From the NCBI GenBank assembly GCA_002685335.1, contig NYWY01000063.1, forward strand, positions 1-26,215: a stretch of DNA of 26,215 nt, read 5' to 3'. The notes beneath the pieces are model-generated. The model worked only from the letters and a program-made list of their open reading frames with translations, made no database searches and was not told where the DNA came from. Origin of the DNA: Planctomycetaceae bacterium (GTDB lineage: Bacteria; Planctomycetota; Phycisphaerae; Phycisphaerales; SM1A02). The position numbers and the translations under genes were made by a program. Of the stretch, positions 1-7,392 are shown one piece after another; the first letter of the stretch is position 1, and the number at the start of each line of letters is the position of its first letter.

Positions 1-391
1 CGAGGTCGACCCAGTCACGTCCGTACTCGAGGTCCGGGTAGTACTTTCCGATCACCCGACTCGTGCTCGAGCGGATCATCTGCCCACCCACCGGCCACAG
101 AGCGATGAAGTACATCCGGTGACCCTTCTGGGCACACTGCCGGATGAACGAGGTCGCCATCGGTCCCAGTTCACCCTCGCTCGCCGGATCGAAATCCCAG
201 GAGAGCAGGACCTTCGAGCCAGGTTCGAGTTCATCGAGCTGGTCGAAGGTGGCCTTGGCGAGCGGCGTGGGGAGTTCCGGAAGCGTCTTCCCGGTGATTC
301 CGATGACGATGATCGGCACCGCCACCGCGAGCCCCATCATCAGGAAGATCCAGCGGCGGTCGAGATCGTTGAGTCGGTCGAGGAATCCCAT
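1..391 (-). CDS. Membrane-anchored protein, partial (C-terminus beyond left edge)
   Basis: The reverse strand is open from an ATG at 391 to the window edge, giving 130 residues of an incomplete protein. It starts MGFLDRLNDLDRRWIF and has one strongly hydrophobic helix at about residues 14-33 (IFLMMGLAVAVPIIVIGITG). A soluble segment follows, with a possible Rossmann-like or vWA-like alternation (KVLLSWDF, GHRMYFIALWPVGG). The family is not recognised. The start lies 3 bases after the stop of the upstream membrane protein gene, so the two are probably translated from one message. Shared operon membership with the DUF6754 and MutL-like genes suggests a part in the same membrane-associated system. 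Function is unknown. Confidence 0.75.
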   Translation of the reverse strand, partial: MGFLDRLNDLDRRWIFLMMGLAVAVPIIVIGITGKTLPELPTPLAKATFDQLDELEPGSKVLLSWDFDPASEGELGPMATSFIRQCAQKGHRMYFIALWPVGGQMIRSSTSRVIGKYYPDLEYGRDWVDL

Positions 392-394
392 GGT

Positions 395-1096
395 TCAGTT
401 TCCTCCGCCGAGATAGGAGCGGTCGAGACCCATCAGGATCTTCAGCGAGGTGCTTGCGATCCCCAGTGCGATGCCGATGATGATCGCCCGGTTTCCCGCG
501 GTGTTGAAGACCTGCATGATGTAGACGCTCAATTCCTCCATCCGGAGTCCGCTGAACCATCCGTCGGCTGGAATCCAGTCGGTGAGGAAGGGCCCGGCGG
601 CGGTCCGGCCGAGGAGAATGATGAACGCGGTCCCCAGGAGCAGGATCGCCTCGAAGTTCTTCGCTCGAAACGCCCGGAACGCCGCGGACGCGATGTAGAA
701 GGCAAGCATTGCGAACATCGTCGCGGTCAGTGGCTTGAAGACGTATTCGTAGATCCACCAGAACGCGGTGCCTTCGCCCTGGACGTCTCCGGCCCATGGC
801 TTGTCGGGGTAGGCGGCATTCGGCGGCACCCCCAGCTTGAAGAGACCGATCGCCAGGGTGGCGAGGAACGTCGCGAGGACGATGAGCGAGAACGCCCAGC
901 CGGGCCCGCGGTCGGAAAGCTTCTTCAGGTGCACCTTCAGCAGACTTCCGCCTCCGAGCACGAAGGCCATCGCCGCGATGATCGCGAAGAAGGTGGTCGC
1001 ATCCTCACCCCAGGCCGAAAGGGCCGGGATGAAGTTGGCGACGATCAGCAGCACGCCGACGGTCGCTGTGATGATGAGTGGAACGGTGCGCTTCAC
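395..1096 (-). CDS. Polytopic membrane protein of the MutL-like/DUF6754 operon
   Basis: A 233-residue integral membrane protein beginning at a GTG codon (GTG AAG CGC ACC). Hydrophobic segments lie roughly at residues 5-27, 34-52, 66-88, 115-138, 149-168 and 202-222, so about six transmembrane helices. No catalytic motif is visible and no enzyme or transporter family is recognised. It sits 13 bases downstream of the DUF6754 gene and 3 bases upstream of the next membrane protein gene, consistent with one operon. I infer it is an inner-membrane component of the system formed by these neighbours. The GTG start is preferred because it is the first in-frame start after the previous gene and leads directly into the first helix. 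Confidence 0.8.
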   Translation of the reverse strand: MKRTVPLIITATVGVLLIVANFIPALSAWGEDATTFFAIIAAMAFVLGGGSLLKVHLKKLSDRGPGWAFSLIVLATFLATLAIGLFKLGVPPNAAYPDKPWAGDVQGEGTAFWWIYEYVFKPLTATMFAMLAFYIASAAFRAFRAKNFEAILLLGTAFIILLGRTAAGPFLTDWIPADGWFSGLRMEELSVYIMQVFNTAGNRAIIIGIALGIASTSLKILMGLDRSYLGGGN

Positions 1097-1109
1097 GGTT
1101 CGGTGCTCC

Positions 1110-2537
1110 TCAGCCGGTCAGGGCCGTGTTCTTGAACCAGTCCACCACGGACAGGATCACCTGGTTTTCAGTGACGGTTCCCACGGTGGCGAGCAGAACG
1201 CCGACCACCAGGACCACTCCGACCAGAAGCTTGCCCATGTCCTGCCCCTTGAGACTGCCCAGCTGTTCGGGCTGCTCGGAGAGATAGGCACTGGCGGCGA
1301 AGAATTCCTCGCCGATCAGCGTGTAGTCACAGGCCGCGACGAAGAAGGGCAGCTGGCTCGGCATGGCGGTTCCCGCGATCTGGATCGCCCCCACCGAATT
1401 GCCGGTCTCCGCGAGAATCAGGCTTTCCGCGAAGAACGCACCCATGTAGAAGCAGGCGGCCGGCCGGTCCCGGACGATCAAGCCCGAAACGTAGGCCGTG
1501 AAGCCGAACTGTTCGTCGGTCACGTAATAGATGAGGTCCGGGTTGTAGGCATCGGTCCGACCCGCGGTGAGATAGGAGGCCTCCACCGTTTCCCGGGCCG
1601 CACTCATCACGAGGGAACGGCAGGTCGGAACCTCGATGCGCGCGTCGTATTCGGCCGCGGTCTTCGCCACCTTGCCCAGCACCGTGATCCCGGCCACCGT
1701 CTGGAGATCGTCCATGTCCTGGATGCCGTTGATGTACAGCATCGGACGCCCCATCTCCGTCGCCCGTCCGACGGCCTCGTCGATGGCGGAGAGACCCGCG
1801 ATCTTTCGAATCTTGAGGACCGCACCCCGCCTCGCCTTGATGATGAAGAAGAGCACCACGCCGCAGAGCAGGGCGAGGATCACGAAGAGCGGACCTCGAC
1901 CGAGATTCACGATCGCGGCCACGGGAGTGATGCTGTCACTGGGACTCGAAGCCTCGCTTCGCACGCTCGCCTTGCCTTCTCCTCGTGCGATGCTGTAGAC
2001 GATGAAGGTGTACTCGGAATTCTGATCCAACTTCTTGACCGTCAGACGCGACGTCTCGGACGACACCGTGTCGACGAGGATCCAGTGGCCGCCATGCGGC
2101 CCGGTCTCCTCGGGTTCGATCCCGCTCTCCTGCATCGACAACTCGATCGCACTCGATCGGGCGACCCGTCGCGCCTGCATTCGAGCGTCTTCGGGGGCCA
2201 CTCCTTCGACTTCGACCAGCCGGTCGTACTCCCGGGTCTCGGCCGCGGTCATCGCGTCCTTGAGCGCACTCCGGCGCTGGTCGGCATTTCGACTTCCGGT
2301 CTCGTCTTCGGTCTCGGAGCGCCAGACCTGAAAGCCTTCGAGCCCCGCGATGTCCGGAGCGCTGGTCCAGGAGACCTCGGCCACCCCACCGCCGTCCCAC
2401 GGTCGATCGACCGCGATCACGTCCGTCGGGGCGGGTGGAGCCGCGGTGGCGCCCCCGGCGAAGACGATGGCCACCACGGCGATGGCCGCGCGGAATCGAC
2501 GCCGAAGACCGGGTGGATCGTTGGATCTCGAGATCAT
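1110..2537 (-). CDS. DUF6754-type membrane protein with N-terminal fibronectin type III domain
   Basis: 475 residues. A signal-peptide-like segment spans about residues 14-33 (hydrophobic core AIAVVAIVFAGGATA). A fibronectin III-like region covers about 36-197 (APTDVIAVD, VSWTSAPDIAGLEGFQVWR, SEYTFIVYSIARGEGKAS) and contains a charged, probably helical insertion at about 75-135. A transmembrane helix lies at about 214-234, followed by a conserved domain at about 240-420 that I recognise as DUF6754-like (GRPMLYINGIQDMDDLQT, YIGAFFAES-type segment, AACDYTLIGEE). A second helix lies at about 435-455. The topology suggests an extracytoplasmic FN3 part and a cytoplasmic DUF6754 domain. The ATG is 3 bases after the upstream stop. 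The biochemical role of this family is not known to me. Confidence 0.85.
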   Translation of the reverse strand: MISRSNDPPGLRRRFRAAIAVVAIVFAGGATAAPPAPTDVIAVDRPWDGGGVAEVSWTSAPDIAGLEGFQVWRSETEDETGSRNADQRRSALKDAMTAAETREYDRLVEVEGVAPEDARMQARRVARSSAIELSMQESGIEPEETGPHGGHWILVDTVSSETSRLTVKKLDQNSEYTFIVYSIARGEGKASVRSEASSPSDSITPVAAIVNLGRGPLFVILALLCGVVLFFIIKARRGAVLKIRKIAGLSAIDEAVGRATEMGRPMLYINGIQDMDDLQTVAGITVLGKVAKTAAEYDARIEVPTCRSLVMSAARETVEASYLTAGRTDAYNPDLIYYVTDEQFGFTAYVSGLIVRDRPAACFYMGAFFAESLILAETGNSVGAIQIAGTAMPSQLPFFVAACDYTLIGEEFFAASAYLSEQPEQLGSLKGQDMGKLLVGVVLVVGVLLATVGTVTENQVILSVVDWFKNTALTG

Positions 2538-2540
2538 GGG

Positions 2541-3674
2541 TCAGCCCTCGATGAGTTCGACGTTGGCGCGGGGTACGACCGCGATGCCTCCGTCGGGAAA
2601 GCGAACTTCCAGAACCCGGGCCTTCGACCCCGATCCGAGTACGGCGGGCTCGGCCGGCAGGGCCGAGACTTCACCGAGAAGTCCGAAGTAAGGATCGCGG
2701 ATCACCCGGACCGTGGTACCGATCTCGAGCACGCCCGCCTCGTGTGCCACCGTGGGATCGACATCCCCCTCGTTCTCCCCCGGATCGAGGGGAACCAGGA
2801 TCTCCGGTCTCATCACTCCAGCCCGGATCTGGGTCGCCCCGTTCACACTCGCCCGGCGACCCACCTTGTCCGCCAGCAGGCGCCAGGTGCGACTCGCCAT
2901 CGCGATGTCGCCGAATCCTTCGGTGACGATGACGGTCAGGCCGATGGTCTCGCTACCCGTGATCGCGACTCCGAGATCACGCCCCAGAAGTTCCTTGAGG
3001 TCCTGATCGTCGATCCCGCCGGAAACCACTGCCGCGGCGCCGACCTTGATCGCCTCGCGGATCGCGCTCGCGGTCATCCGGGCTCCACCGAGCACGATCG
3101 CGTCCTTCATCGCCGGCGTGATCATTTCCGGGGTCAGCGTCTGTTCGTGATCCGCACAGGCGACTCGGATCTCACCCGCGGTCTCACCGCCGATTCCAAA
3201 GATCCCCTGGACCATGAGCACGTCGTTCTCGACGATGCAGCCTTCCTTCGGCATCACCTCGACCACGGTGCCGCCCAGGTACGCCCGGACCTGCACGGGG
3301 ATCGCGGCGCCGCGGATCATCAGTTGTCCGGTGGTCGAGGAGACCGACTCGATCGTCCCGTCCGCTTCGGCCGTGACTTCCGACTTGAACATGCCGAAGA
3401 TGCCCTTGGACTCGCCGATGACGTCACCCTTGGAGACCGTCTCGCCCACCGCCCGGGTCATCAGCGAGGGCGCGTCCGCCGGCGTGCAGCCGAGTCGGTT
3501 GGCGATGTTCATCGGGAACACATCCCCCTCCATGAACGTCTCGGCCACCACGTCGGACGCGGAGACCGAATCGCCCTTGGCGACCTTGAGTTCACCGGGG
3601 ATCGGCAGCAGGCGACGCGTCCGATGCGTCGTCCTCGCGGCAACCTTGAGTCCTGGGGTGTAGGCCTTGGCCAT
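2541..3674 (-). CDS. Barrel-sandwich and KOW-like domain protein, MutL-like operon partner
   Basis: 377 residues starting MAKAYTPGLK at an ATG at 3674. The frame stays open further upstream, but that would overlap the end of the MutL-like gene, so the ATG 4 bases after its stop is chosen. Residues about 20-160 look like barrel-sandwich hybrid (biotinyl/lipoyl-like or RnfC-like) segments: PIPGELKVAKGDSVSASD and VGETVSKGDVIG followed by EADGTIESVSSTTG. No MKM lipoylation or biotinylation motif is seen. The middle (190-260) is a compact alpha/beta region (GAAAVVSGGIDDQDL, GLTVIVTEGFG). The C-terminus (about 318-375) resembles a KOW/SH3-like fold (TTVRVIRDPYFGLLGEV). It is probably a soluble adaptor for the MutL-like protein and the membrane subunits. 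That role is inference. Confidence 0.75.
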   Translation of the reverse strand: MAKAYTPGLKVAARTTHRTRRLLPIPGELKVAKGDSVSASDVVAETFMEGDVFPMNIANRLGCTPADAPSLMTRAVGETVSKGDVIGESKGIFGMFKSEVTAEADGTIESVSSTTGQLMIRGAAIPVQVRAYLGGTVVEVMPKEGCIVENDVLMVQGIFGIGGETAGEIRVACADHEQTLTPEMITPAMKDAIVLGGARMTASAIREAIKVGAAAVVSGGIDDQDLKELLGRDLGVAITGSETIGLTVIVTEGFGDIAMASRTWRLLADKVGRRASVNGATQIRAGVMRPEILVPLDPGENEGDVDPTVAHEAGVLEIGTTVRVIRDPYFGLLGEVSALPAEPAVLGSGSKARVLEVRFPDGGIAVVPRANVELIEG

Positions 3675-3678
3675 GGTG

Positions 3679-5541
3679 TCAGGCGCGACGCGGCGCCACC
3701 TCCTCGTTCGGGTACAGCTGGATCGCCTCGATCGTGCGGCGTACGGCGTCGACTCGGGCGGAAGCGTCTTCGGGCAGCGAGAGCGGCCGGCCCCGGGCAT
3801 CGAGGATGAGTCCCACGGTTCCACCCTTGGCGGTCCGCTTGACGACCTTGCCCGGGCCGTTGCCGAGATCGACTCCCCGGGCTGGATTGACTTCGACCTC
3901 CGCGGTGGTTCCGATCGGGAGATCGAGCAGGCGGATGTCGCCCCAGGCCATGTCTCCGGATCCCGTGAACCCCCCGGTGATCGAATAACTGAAGCAGGCC
4001 TTTCCAGGGCGGGCCTCGCCCTTGGCGGCGACGCAGGTGCCGAGAATCACCAGACAGTCCCGCTCGAACACTTCCATCGCGGCTCGCTCGTGTACCGAGC
4101 TCAGAACGCCCAGGTGGGGCATCATGAAGATCGAGTCCTTGGCCAGGGTGGTGAAGCCCTCGGGTTCGAAGGCGTCGATCAGCATCATCGCGGTCTGGTG
4201 CATGCGAGGGGCGTGACTGAGCACTCCGCCGGACGCGACCAGCAGGTCGAGTTTCATCCCGTCGACGATGCTGGCACCGCCGACCTCCTGGCTGAAGACG
4301 TCACCGACCGTCCGCTGCTGCTGCACGCCCTTGAGCGTGGTCGCGAATTCCTTGTGCTGCTGATAGGCGAGCCGCAGGGCCTCCCGGGCCACCGCCTGCT
4401 CGAACACCAGGGCTTCCGCGGACTGGGGAATCGTCGTCGGCCGGATCATCTTGTTCTTGACCCGGTTGCGAAGCTCTCGCTCCTCCATGCCGATGTGAAC
4501 CCAGCGAAGCACGCTGTCCATGCCCGCCTCGGCGCACACGTTCGAGATGGAATAGCTCATCCCGAGGTTCGCACTGACCGTCCGGTTGAAGGTGCCGTCG
4601 AAGACACTGAAGACGTCGGTGGTCGCTCCACCGATGTCGACGCCGACCGCATTGATCCCCTGGGTCCGGGCGATCGTCTGCAGGATGTCGCCCACCGCGC
4701 CCGGAGTCGGCATGATCGGTGCATCCGTCCAGTCGATGAGCTTGTCGTAGCCGGGCGCATGAGCCATGACGTGTTCGAGGAACACGTCGTGGATCCGGTC
4801 GCGAGCGGGGCCCAGGTTCTCCTGTTCGAGGGTGGGCCGGAGGTTTTCGACCATCGAGAGATCGAATCCCCCGCTGTTGTCGGCGGAATCGGTGAACGCA
4901 CGCTCGATCTCGGATCGGGCGTCGGCGTTGCCGGCGAAGATGATCGGCAGTTCGTAGGCGGATCCGAACCGCGGGCGGGGCTTGGCCGGAGCCACGAGCT
5001 CCGCGAGCTGGACGACCTGGGTGGTGTTTCCGCCGTCGGTGCCACCCGAAAGAAGGACCATGTCGGGACGAAGCTCTCGAATCCGCTGGATCTGCTCGTG
5101 CGGGCGACGCTTGTCGTTGCTGGCGATGACGTCCATGACGATCGCACCCGCTCCGAGGGCGGCTCGCTTCGCACTGGCGGCGGTCATCTCACGAACCACG
5201 CCCGCCACCATCATCTGGAGGCCGCCACCGGCGGAACTGGTCGAGATGTAGATGTCGCATCCGTCGGAGTCGTCCTCGGACGTCCGGCGGATGATGGTTC
5301 CGTCGTCCGCGATGAGGCGGCGGCCCGAGAGTTCCTGGAGTTCGGTGACGGAATTGACCACCCCGACCGTCACGTCGGCGAATGGTTCTTCGACCGTGGT
5401 CGGAGCCTCCCCGCGGAAGGTCTGACGATAGGCCCCGTCGACCTCCTCGATCATGATCGCCTTGGTGGTGGTCGATCCGCAGTCGGTGGCGACGATCACT
5501 TTGATGCGGGCCGGATCTTGGGCGGGCGCGTCGGCGGTCAT
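3679..5541 (-). CDS. Glutamate mutase MutL-family protein (actin-fold/ASKHA ATPase)
   Basis: 620 residues with a full ASKHA set. Phosphate-1 loop is at residues 18-27 (ATDCGSTTTK), phosphate-2 at 299-309 (VGVDIGGATTD) and an adenosine-type motif at 433-442 (LLVASGGVLS). A family-typical LLSGGTDGG lies at 163-171. The length matches the MutL family, named from clostridial glutamate mutase operons, where its role is thought to be chaperone-like or reactivating. No MutS/MutE or other B12-dependent mutase subunit is present here. The neighbours are instead a barrel-sandwich/KOW protein and DUF6754 membrane proteins. I therefore infer a different job: an ATP-driven cytoplasmic subunit of a membrane-associated system. 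ATG start at 5541; a 119-base gap upstream contains a hairpin. Confidence 0.85.
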   Translation of the reverse strand: MTADAPAQDPARIKVIVATDCGSTTTKAIMIEEVDGAYRQTFRGEAPTTVEEPFADVTVGVVNSVTELQELSGRRLIADDGTIIRRTSEDDSDGCDIYISTSSAGGGLQMMVAGVVREMTAASAKRAALGAGAIVMDVIASNDKRRPHEQIQRIRELRPDMVLLSGGTDGGNTTQVVQLAELVAPAKPRPRFGSAYELPIIFAGNADARSEIERAFTDSADNSGGFDLSMVENLRPTLEQENLGPARDRIHDVFLEHVMAHAPGYDKLIDWTDAPIMPTPGAVGDILQTIARTQGINAVGVDIGGATTDVFSVFDGTFNRTVSANLGMSYSISNVCAEAGMDSVLRWVHIGMEERELRNRVKNKMIRPTTIPQSAEALVFEQAVAREALRLAYQQHKEFATTLKGVQQQRTVGDVFSQEVGGASIVDGMKLDLLVASGGVLSHAPRMHQTAMMLIDAFEPEGFTTLAKDSIFMMPHLGVLSSVHERAAMEVFERDCLVILGTCVAAKGEARPGKACFSYSITGGFTGSGDMAWGDIRLLDLPIGTTAEVEVNPARGVDLGNGPGKVVKRTAKGGTVGLILDARGRPLSLPEDASARVDAVRRTIEAIQLYPNEEVAPRRA

Positions 5542-5620
5542 GCGTCTCGGGTCCGACTCTTAGAGGTCTGGAAATCTTCCTCGAGCGAGACCACGAGCGT
5601 CCCGATCGAACTTCACGGAC

Positions 5621-5651
5621 GGTACCCGATCTCGGTGAGGGATCGGAAACC
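5621..5651 (-). other. Hairpin between the acidic-tail gene and the MutL-like gene
   Basis: In the 119-base gap the arms CCGATC and GATCGG pair perfectly around a 9-base loop. The outer GGT/ACC can extend the stem after small internal bulges. No T-run follows on either strand, so this may be an attenuator, an RNA-processing site or a weak terminator rather than a classical intrinsic terminator. Confidence 0.35.
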
Positions 5652-5660
5652 GACCGACGC

Positions 5661-6140
5661 TCATCCGCTGCTCGCGGGAGGATCGGTCTCCGATCCGGTC
5701 TCGGATCCGATTCGCGACTCCTCGGAGTCGGATGAGTCGCCGCTCCCGGTCGGACCACCGTCGGGCGTCACCCCATCGGCCTCGTCCGGACCGGATTCCT
5801 CCTCGGCGGGAACACGGTTCGCCTCGCACTCGTCGAGGAGCCGCACCATGTACTCCACCGAGCCTCGACGCTCCACGAAACCGGCGAAGGTCTCCCACGC
5901 TCCGGCATCCACCAGAATCGTCGCGAAGGGGGTGAAGAAGTGCAGGGCCTGCGCTCCGAGGTAGTTCAGCGGCCGCGACATCTCCAGGAGCATGGTCGCG
6001 GGCATGGTCATCCGCCGCCGGACGACCTCCCGGCAGATTCTGCCGGCCACCTCGGCTTCCGCCTCGGTCGCTTCGAACGCATCGGCATCCTCGACCGCGA
6101 AGGCGTGGCGGACTCGATCGATCCATCGCCGATCACTCAA
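5661..6140 (-). CDS. Hypothetical protein with acidic Ser/Glu-rich tail (TTG start)
   Basis: 159 residues from a TTG codon at 6140, read as MSDRRWIDRVRHAF. The start is set by a strong Shine-Dalgarno sequence (GGAGGT, 6 bases upstream). The TTG overlaps the TGA stop of the preceding gene (TTGA), implying translational coupling. Residues about 35-105 form a mostly helical, moderately hydrophobic domain (MTMPATMLLEMSRPLNYLGA, HFFTPFATILVDAGAWE). The last 50 or so residues are low complexity and acidic (SGDSSDSEES, GSETGSETD), probably disordered. No family is recognised. Longer readings of this frame were rejected because they run through the upstream gene and give Arg/Gly-rich sequence. Confidence 0.75.
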   Translation of the reverse strand: MSDRRWIDRVRHAFAVEDADAFEATEAEAEVAGRICREVVRRRMTMPATMLLEMSRPLNYLGAQALHFFTPFATILVDAGAWETFAGFVERRGSVEYMVRLLDECEANRVPAEEESGPDEADGVTPDGGPTGSGDSSDSEESRIGSETGSETDPPASSG

Positions 6141-6658
6141 ACGATCACCTCCGGATCCTCTGATTCCGACCGGTCGGGATGGGATTCGATGACTTCCAGC
6201 TCGATCCCCGACGCCGCCGCACGCCGGGCGAACGATCGCAGCAGGGCGCGATTCCCAACCCCATCCCGCCCCCAATAGAGGTCCAGGCCGCTCGATGAAC
6301 GCCGCCCCCCTCGACTGGTTGAAAGCCATCCCCCTCCGGGATCGATGACCAGCCGTCGCGCATCCCTCCAGGCGACCGTTCGACGGCGGAGGGGATATCC
6401 GACCAGGATTCCATCGTCGTCCACCTCGAAGGTGGTCGGCAGGAACCAACGATTGAGGCCGAGCATCATCAGCGCGGCACCGGTCGCCGCCCACAGGAAA
6501 TCGCCGCCGATCACTCCACACAATCCGGCCAGGGCCATGATCGCGATCAGGAGCAAGGACGTGCGTCCCGGCGATTCGGCGGCCGGCCAGGCCGTCCAAC
6601 CGGCCTTCGGGGACCCGGTACCGGTCGAATCGGCGGTGTTTTCACGATCACCTTCCAT
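6137..6658 (-). CDS. Two-helix membrane protein with PH-like domain
   Basis: 173 residues from the ATG at 6658 (MEGDRENTADSTG). A short polar N-terminus is followed by two adjacent hydrophobic helices at about residues 36-70 (SLLLIAIMALAGLCGVIGG and FLWAATGAALMMLGL). A C-terminal domain of about 85 residues resembles bacterial PH/DUF304-like folds (TFEVDDDGILVGYPLRRRTV, WRDARRLVI). The frame is open back to 6853, but that would overlap the divergent dioxygenase gene and its promoter region, so the internal ATG is preferred. Its stop overlaps the TTG start of the next gene by 2 bases. Function is unknown; it is probably a membrane-anchored accessory or scaffold. Confidence 0.65.
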   Translation of the reverse strand: MEGDRENTADSTGTGSPKAGWTAWPAAESPGRTSLLLIAIMALAGLCGVIGGDFLWAATGAALMMLGLNRWFLPTTFEVDDDGILVGYPLRRRTVAWRDARRLVIDPGGGWLSTSRGGRRSSSGLDLYWGRDGVGNRALLRSFARRAAASGIELEVIESHPDRSESEDPEVIV

Positions 6659-6767
6659 CCCGCGACGGTATTCGATGCCTCGAACGTCCGCCGGGATTCT
6701 CGGAGTCTCTCCGCATACGCTGCTCACAGAATGAAGTTCCGACCCCTTCCGAACCGGGAGCCCGTCC
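6659..6767. promoter_or_regulatory. Divergent intergenic region upstream of 3-hydroxyanthranilate dioxygenase
   Basis: This 109-base spacer must serve two divergent genes. It holds a small inverted repeat (TTCGA-TGCC-TCGAA, 6671-6684) and a direct repeat TTCCGA at 6737 and 6747, exactly 10 bases apart, just before the GGGAG ribosome-binding site (6756-6760). No convincing -35/-10 pair can be assigned by eye. Promoters in both directions are inferred from gene orientation. Confidence 0.35.
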
Positions 6768-7385
6768 ATGACCGATTCCACCGCACCCACCGCCCGTGAT
6801 GCCCATACTCCGGGTGAGCCCGATGGCTTCGAACTCGATGGAAGGGTCAGCAACCCTTTGGATCTCCTGGCCTGGGCCGAGACTCACCGGGCGGACTTCC
6901 AGCCACCGGTCGGCAACAAGTACCTCTACAGCGGCCGCGACTTCTTCGCGATGGTGATCGGCGGCCCCAACGCCCGCAACGACTTCCACAAGGTCGACAG
7001 CGAAGAGTTCTTCATCCAGTTGAAGGGCGACATCGTGTTGAAGATCTGGGAAGACGGTCGAATCGTGGATCACTGCATCCGGGAGGGCGAGACCTTCTTC
7101 ATTCCGCCGAACGTCCCCCACGCCCCCTGTCGCCCGGCGGGGACCCTCGGACTCGTGGTCGAACGCCGACGCCCCGAAGGCGAGATCGAACACCAGATCT
7201 TCTACTGCGAGGAATGCGGGACCCTCGTGCACGACGAGGCGTTCGACTGCCGCGACATCGTGGTCCACTTCCGGGAAGCGATGGAATCCTTCTGGGCCGA
7301 CGACACCCGGAACCAGTGTCCGAGCTGTGGCACTCGCGTCGTGAAGCCGGGGCCCTACGAGCTTCCGGAAGTGTTCCGACGCTGA
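6768..7385 (+). CDS. nbaC: 3-hydroxyanthranilate 3,4-dioxygenase
   Basis: 205 residues; a bacterial-type cupin dioxygenase that opens the ring of 3-hydroxyanthranilate to 2-amino-3-carboxymuconate semialdehyde. The catalytic Fe ligands are H74, E80 and H118, with the same spacing as H51/E57/H95 of the Cupriavidus enzyme. Substrate-binding residues R70, R122 and E132 are also in place. The C-terminal rubredoxin-like iron site is intact: CEEC (C147, C150) and CPSC (C184, C187). The N-terminus is about 23 residues longer than in that enzyme. GGGAG lies 7 bases before the ATG. The gene stands alone on the plus strand, about 11 kb from the other plus-strand kynurenine genes, and its stop is only 7 bases from the stop of the convergent synthetase gene. 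Confidence 0.95.
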   Translation: MTDSTAPTARDAHTPGEPDGFELDGRVSNPLDLLAWAETHRADFQPPVGNKYLYSGRDFFAMVIGGPNARNDFHKVDSEEFFIQLKGDIVLKIWEDGRIVDHCIREGETFFIPPNVPHAPCRPAGTLGLVVERRRPEGEIEHQIFYCEECGTLVHDEAFDCRDIVVHFREAMESFWADDTRNQCPSCGTRVVKPGPYELPEVFRR

Positions 7386-7392
7386 CGGCCGG

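Noticed and set aside
837..3809. A 990-codon plus-strand open frame across the DUF6754 and barrel-sandwich genes
   Set aside because: Composition is Arg/His/Asp/Gly-rich, it crosses two well-supported minus-strand genes and their tight junction, and no domain is visible.
3675..3824. Upstream extension of the barrel-sandwich protein into the MutL-like gene
   Set aside because: The extension is Arg/Ser/Pro-rich and lies inside the coding end of the MutL-like gene; the ATG at 3674, 4 bases after that gene's stop, is a typical operon start.
3679..5541. Reading the MutL-like gene as evidence for a glutamate mutase pathway
   Set aside because: No mutase or B12-binding subunit is present in the window, and its partners are membrane proteins.
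3667..5964. A 765-codon plus-strand open frame opposite the MutL-like gene
   Set aside because: It is antisense to a complete ASKHA protein and shows only low-information Arg/His/Asp/Gly-rich sequence.
6659..6853. Upstream extension of the PH-like membrane protein to an earlier start at 6853
   Set aside because: It would overlap the divergent dioxygenase gene and remove its promoter space; the ATG at 6658 gives a sensible protein.
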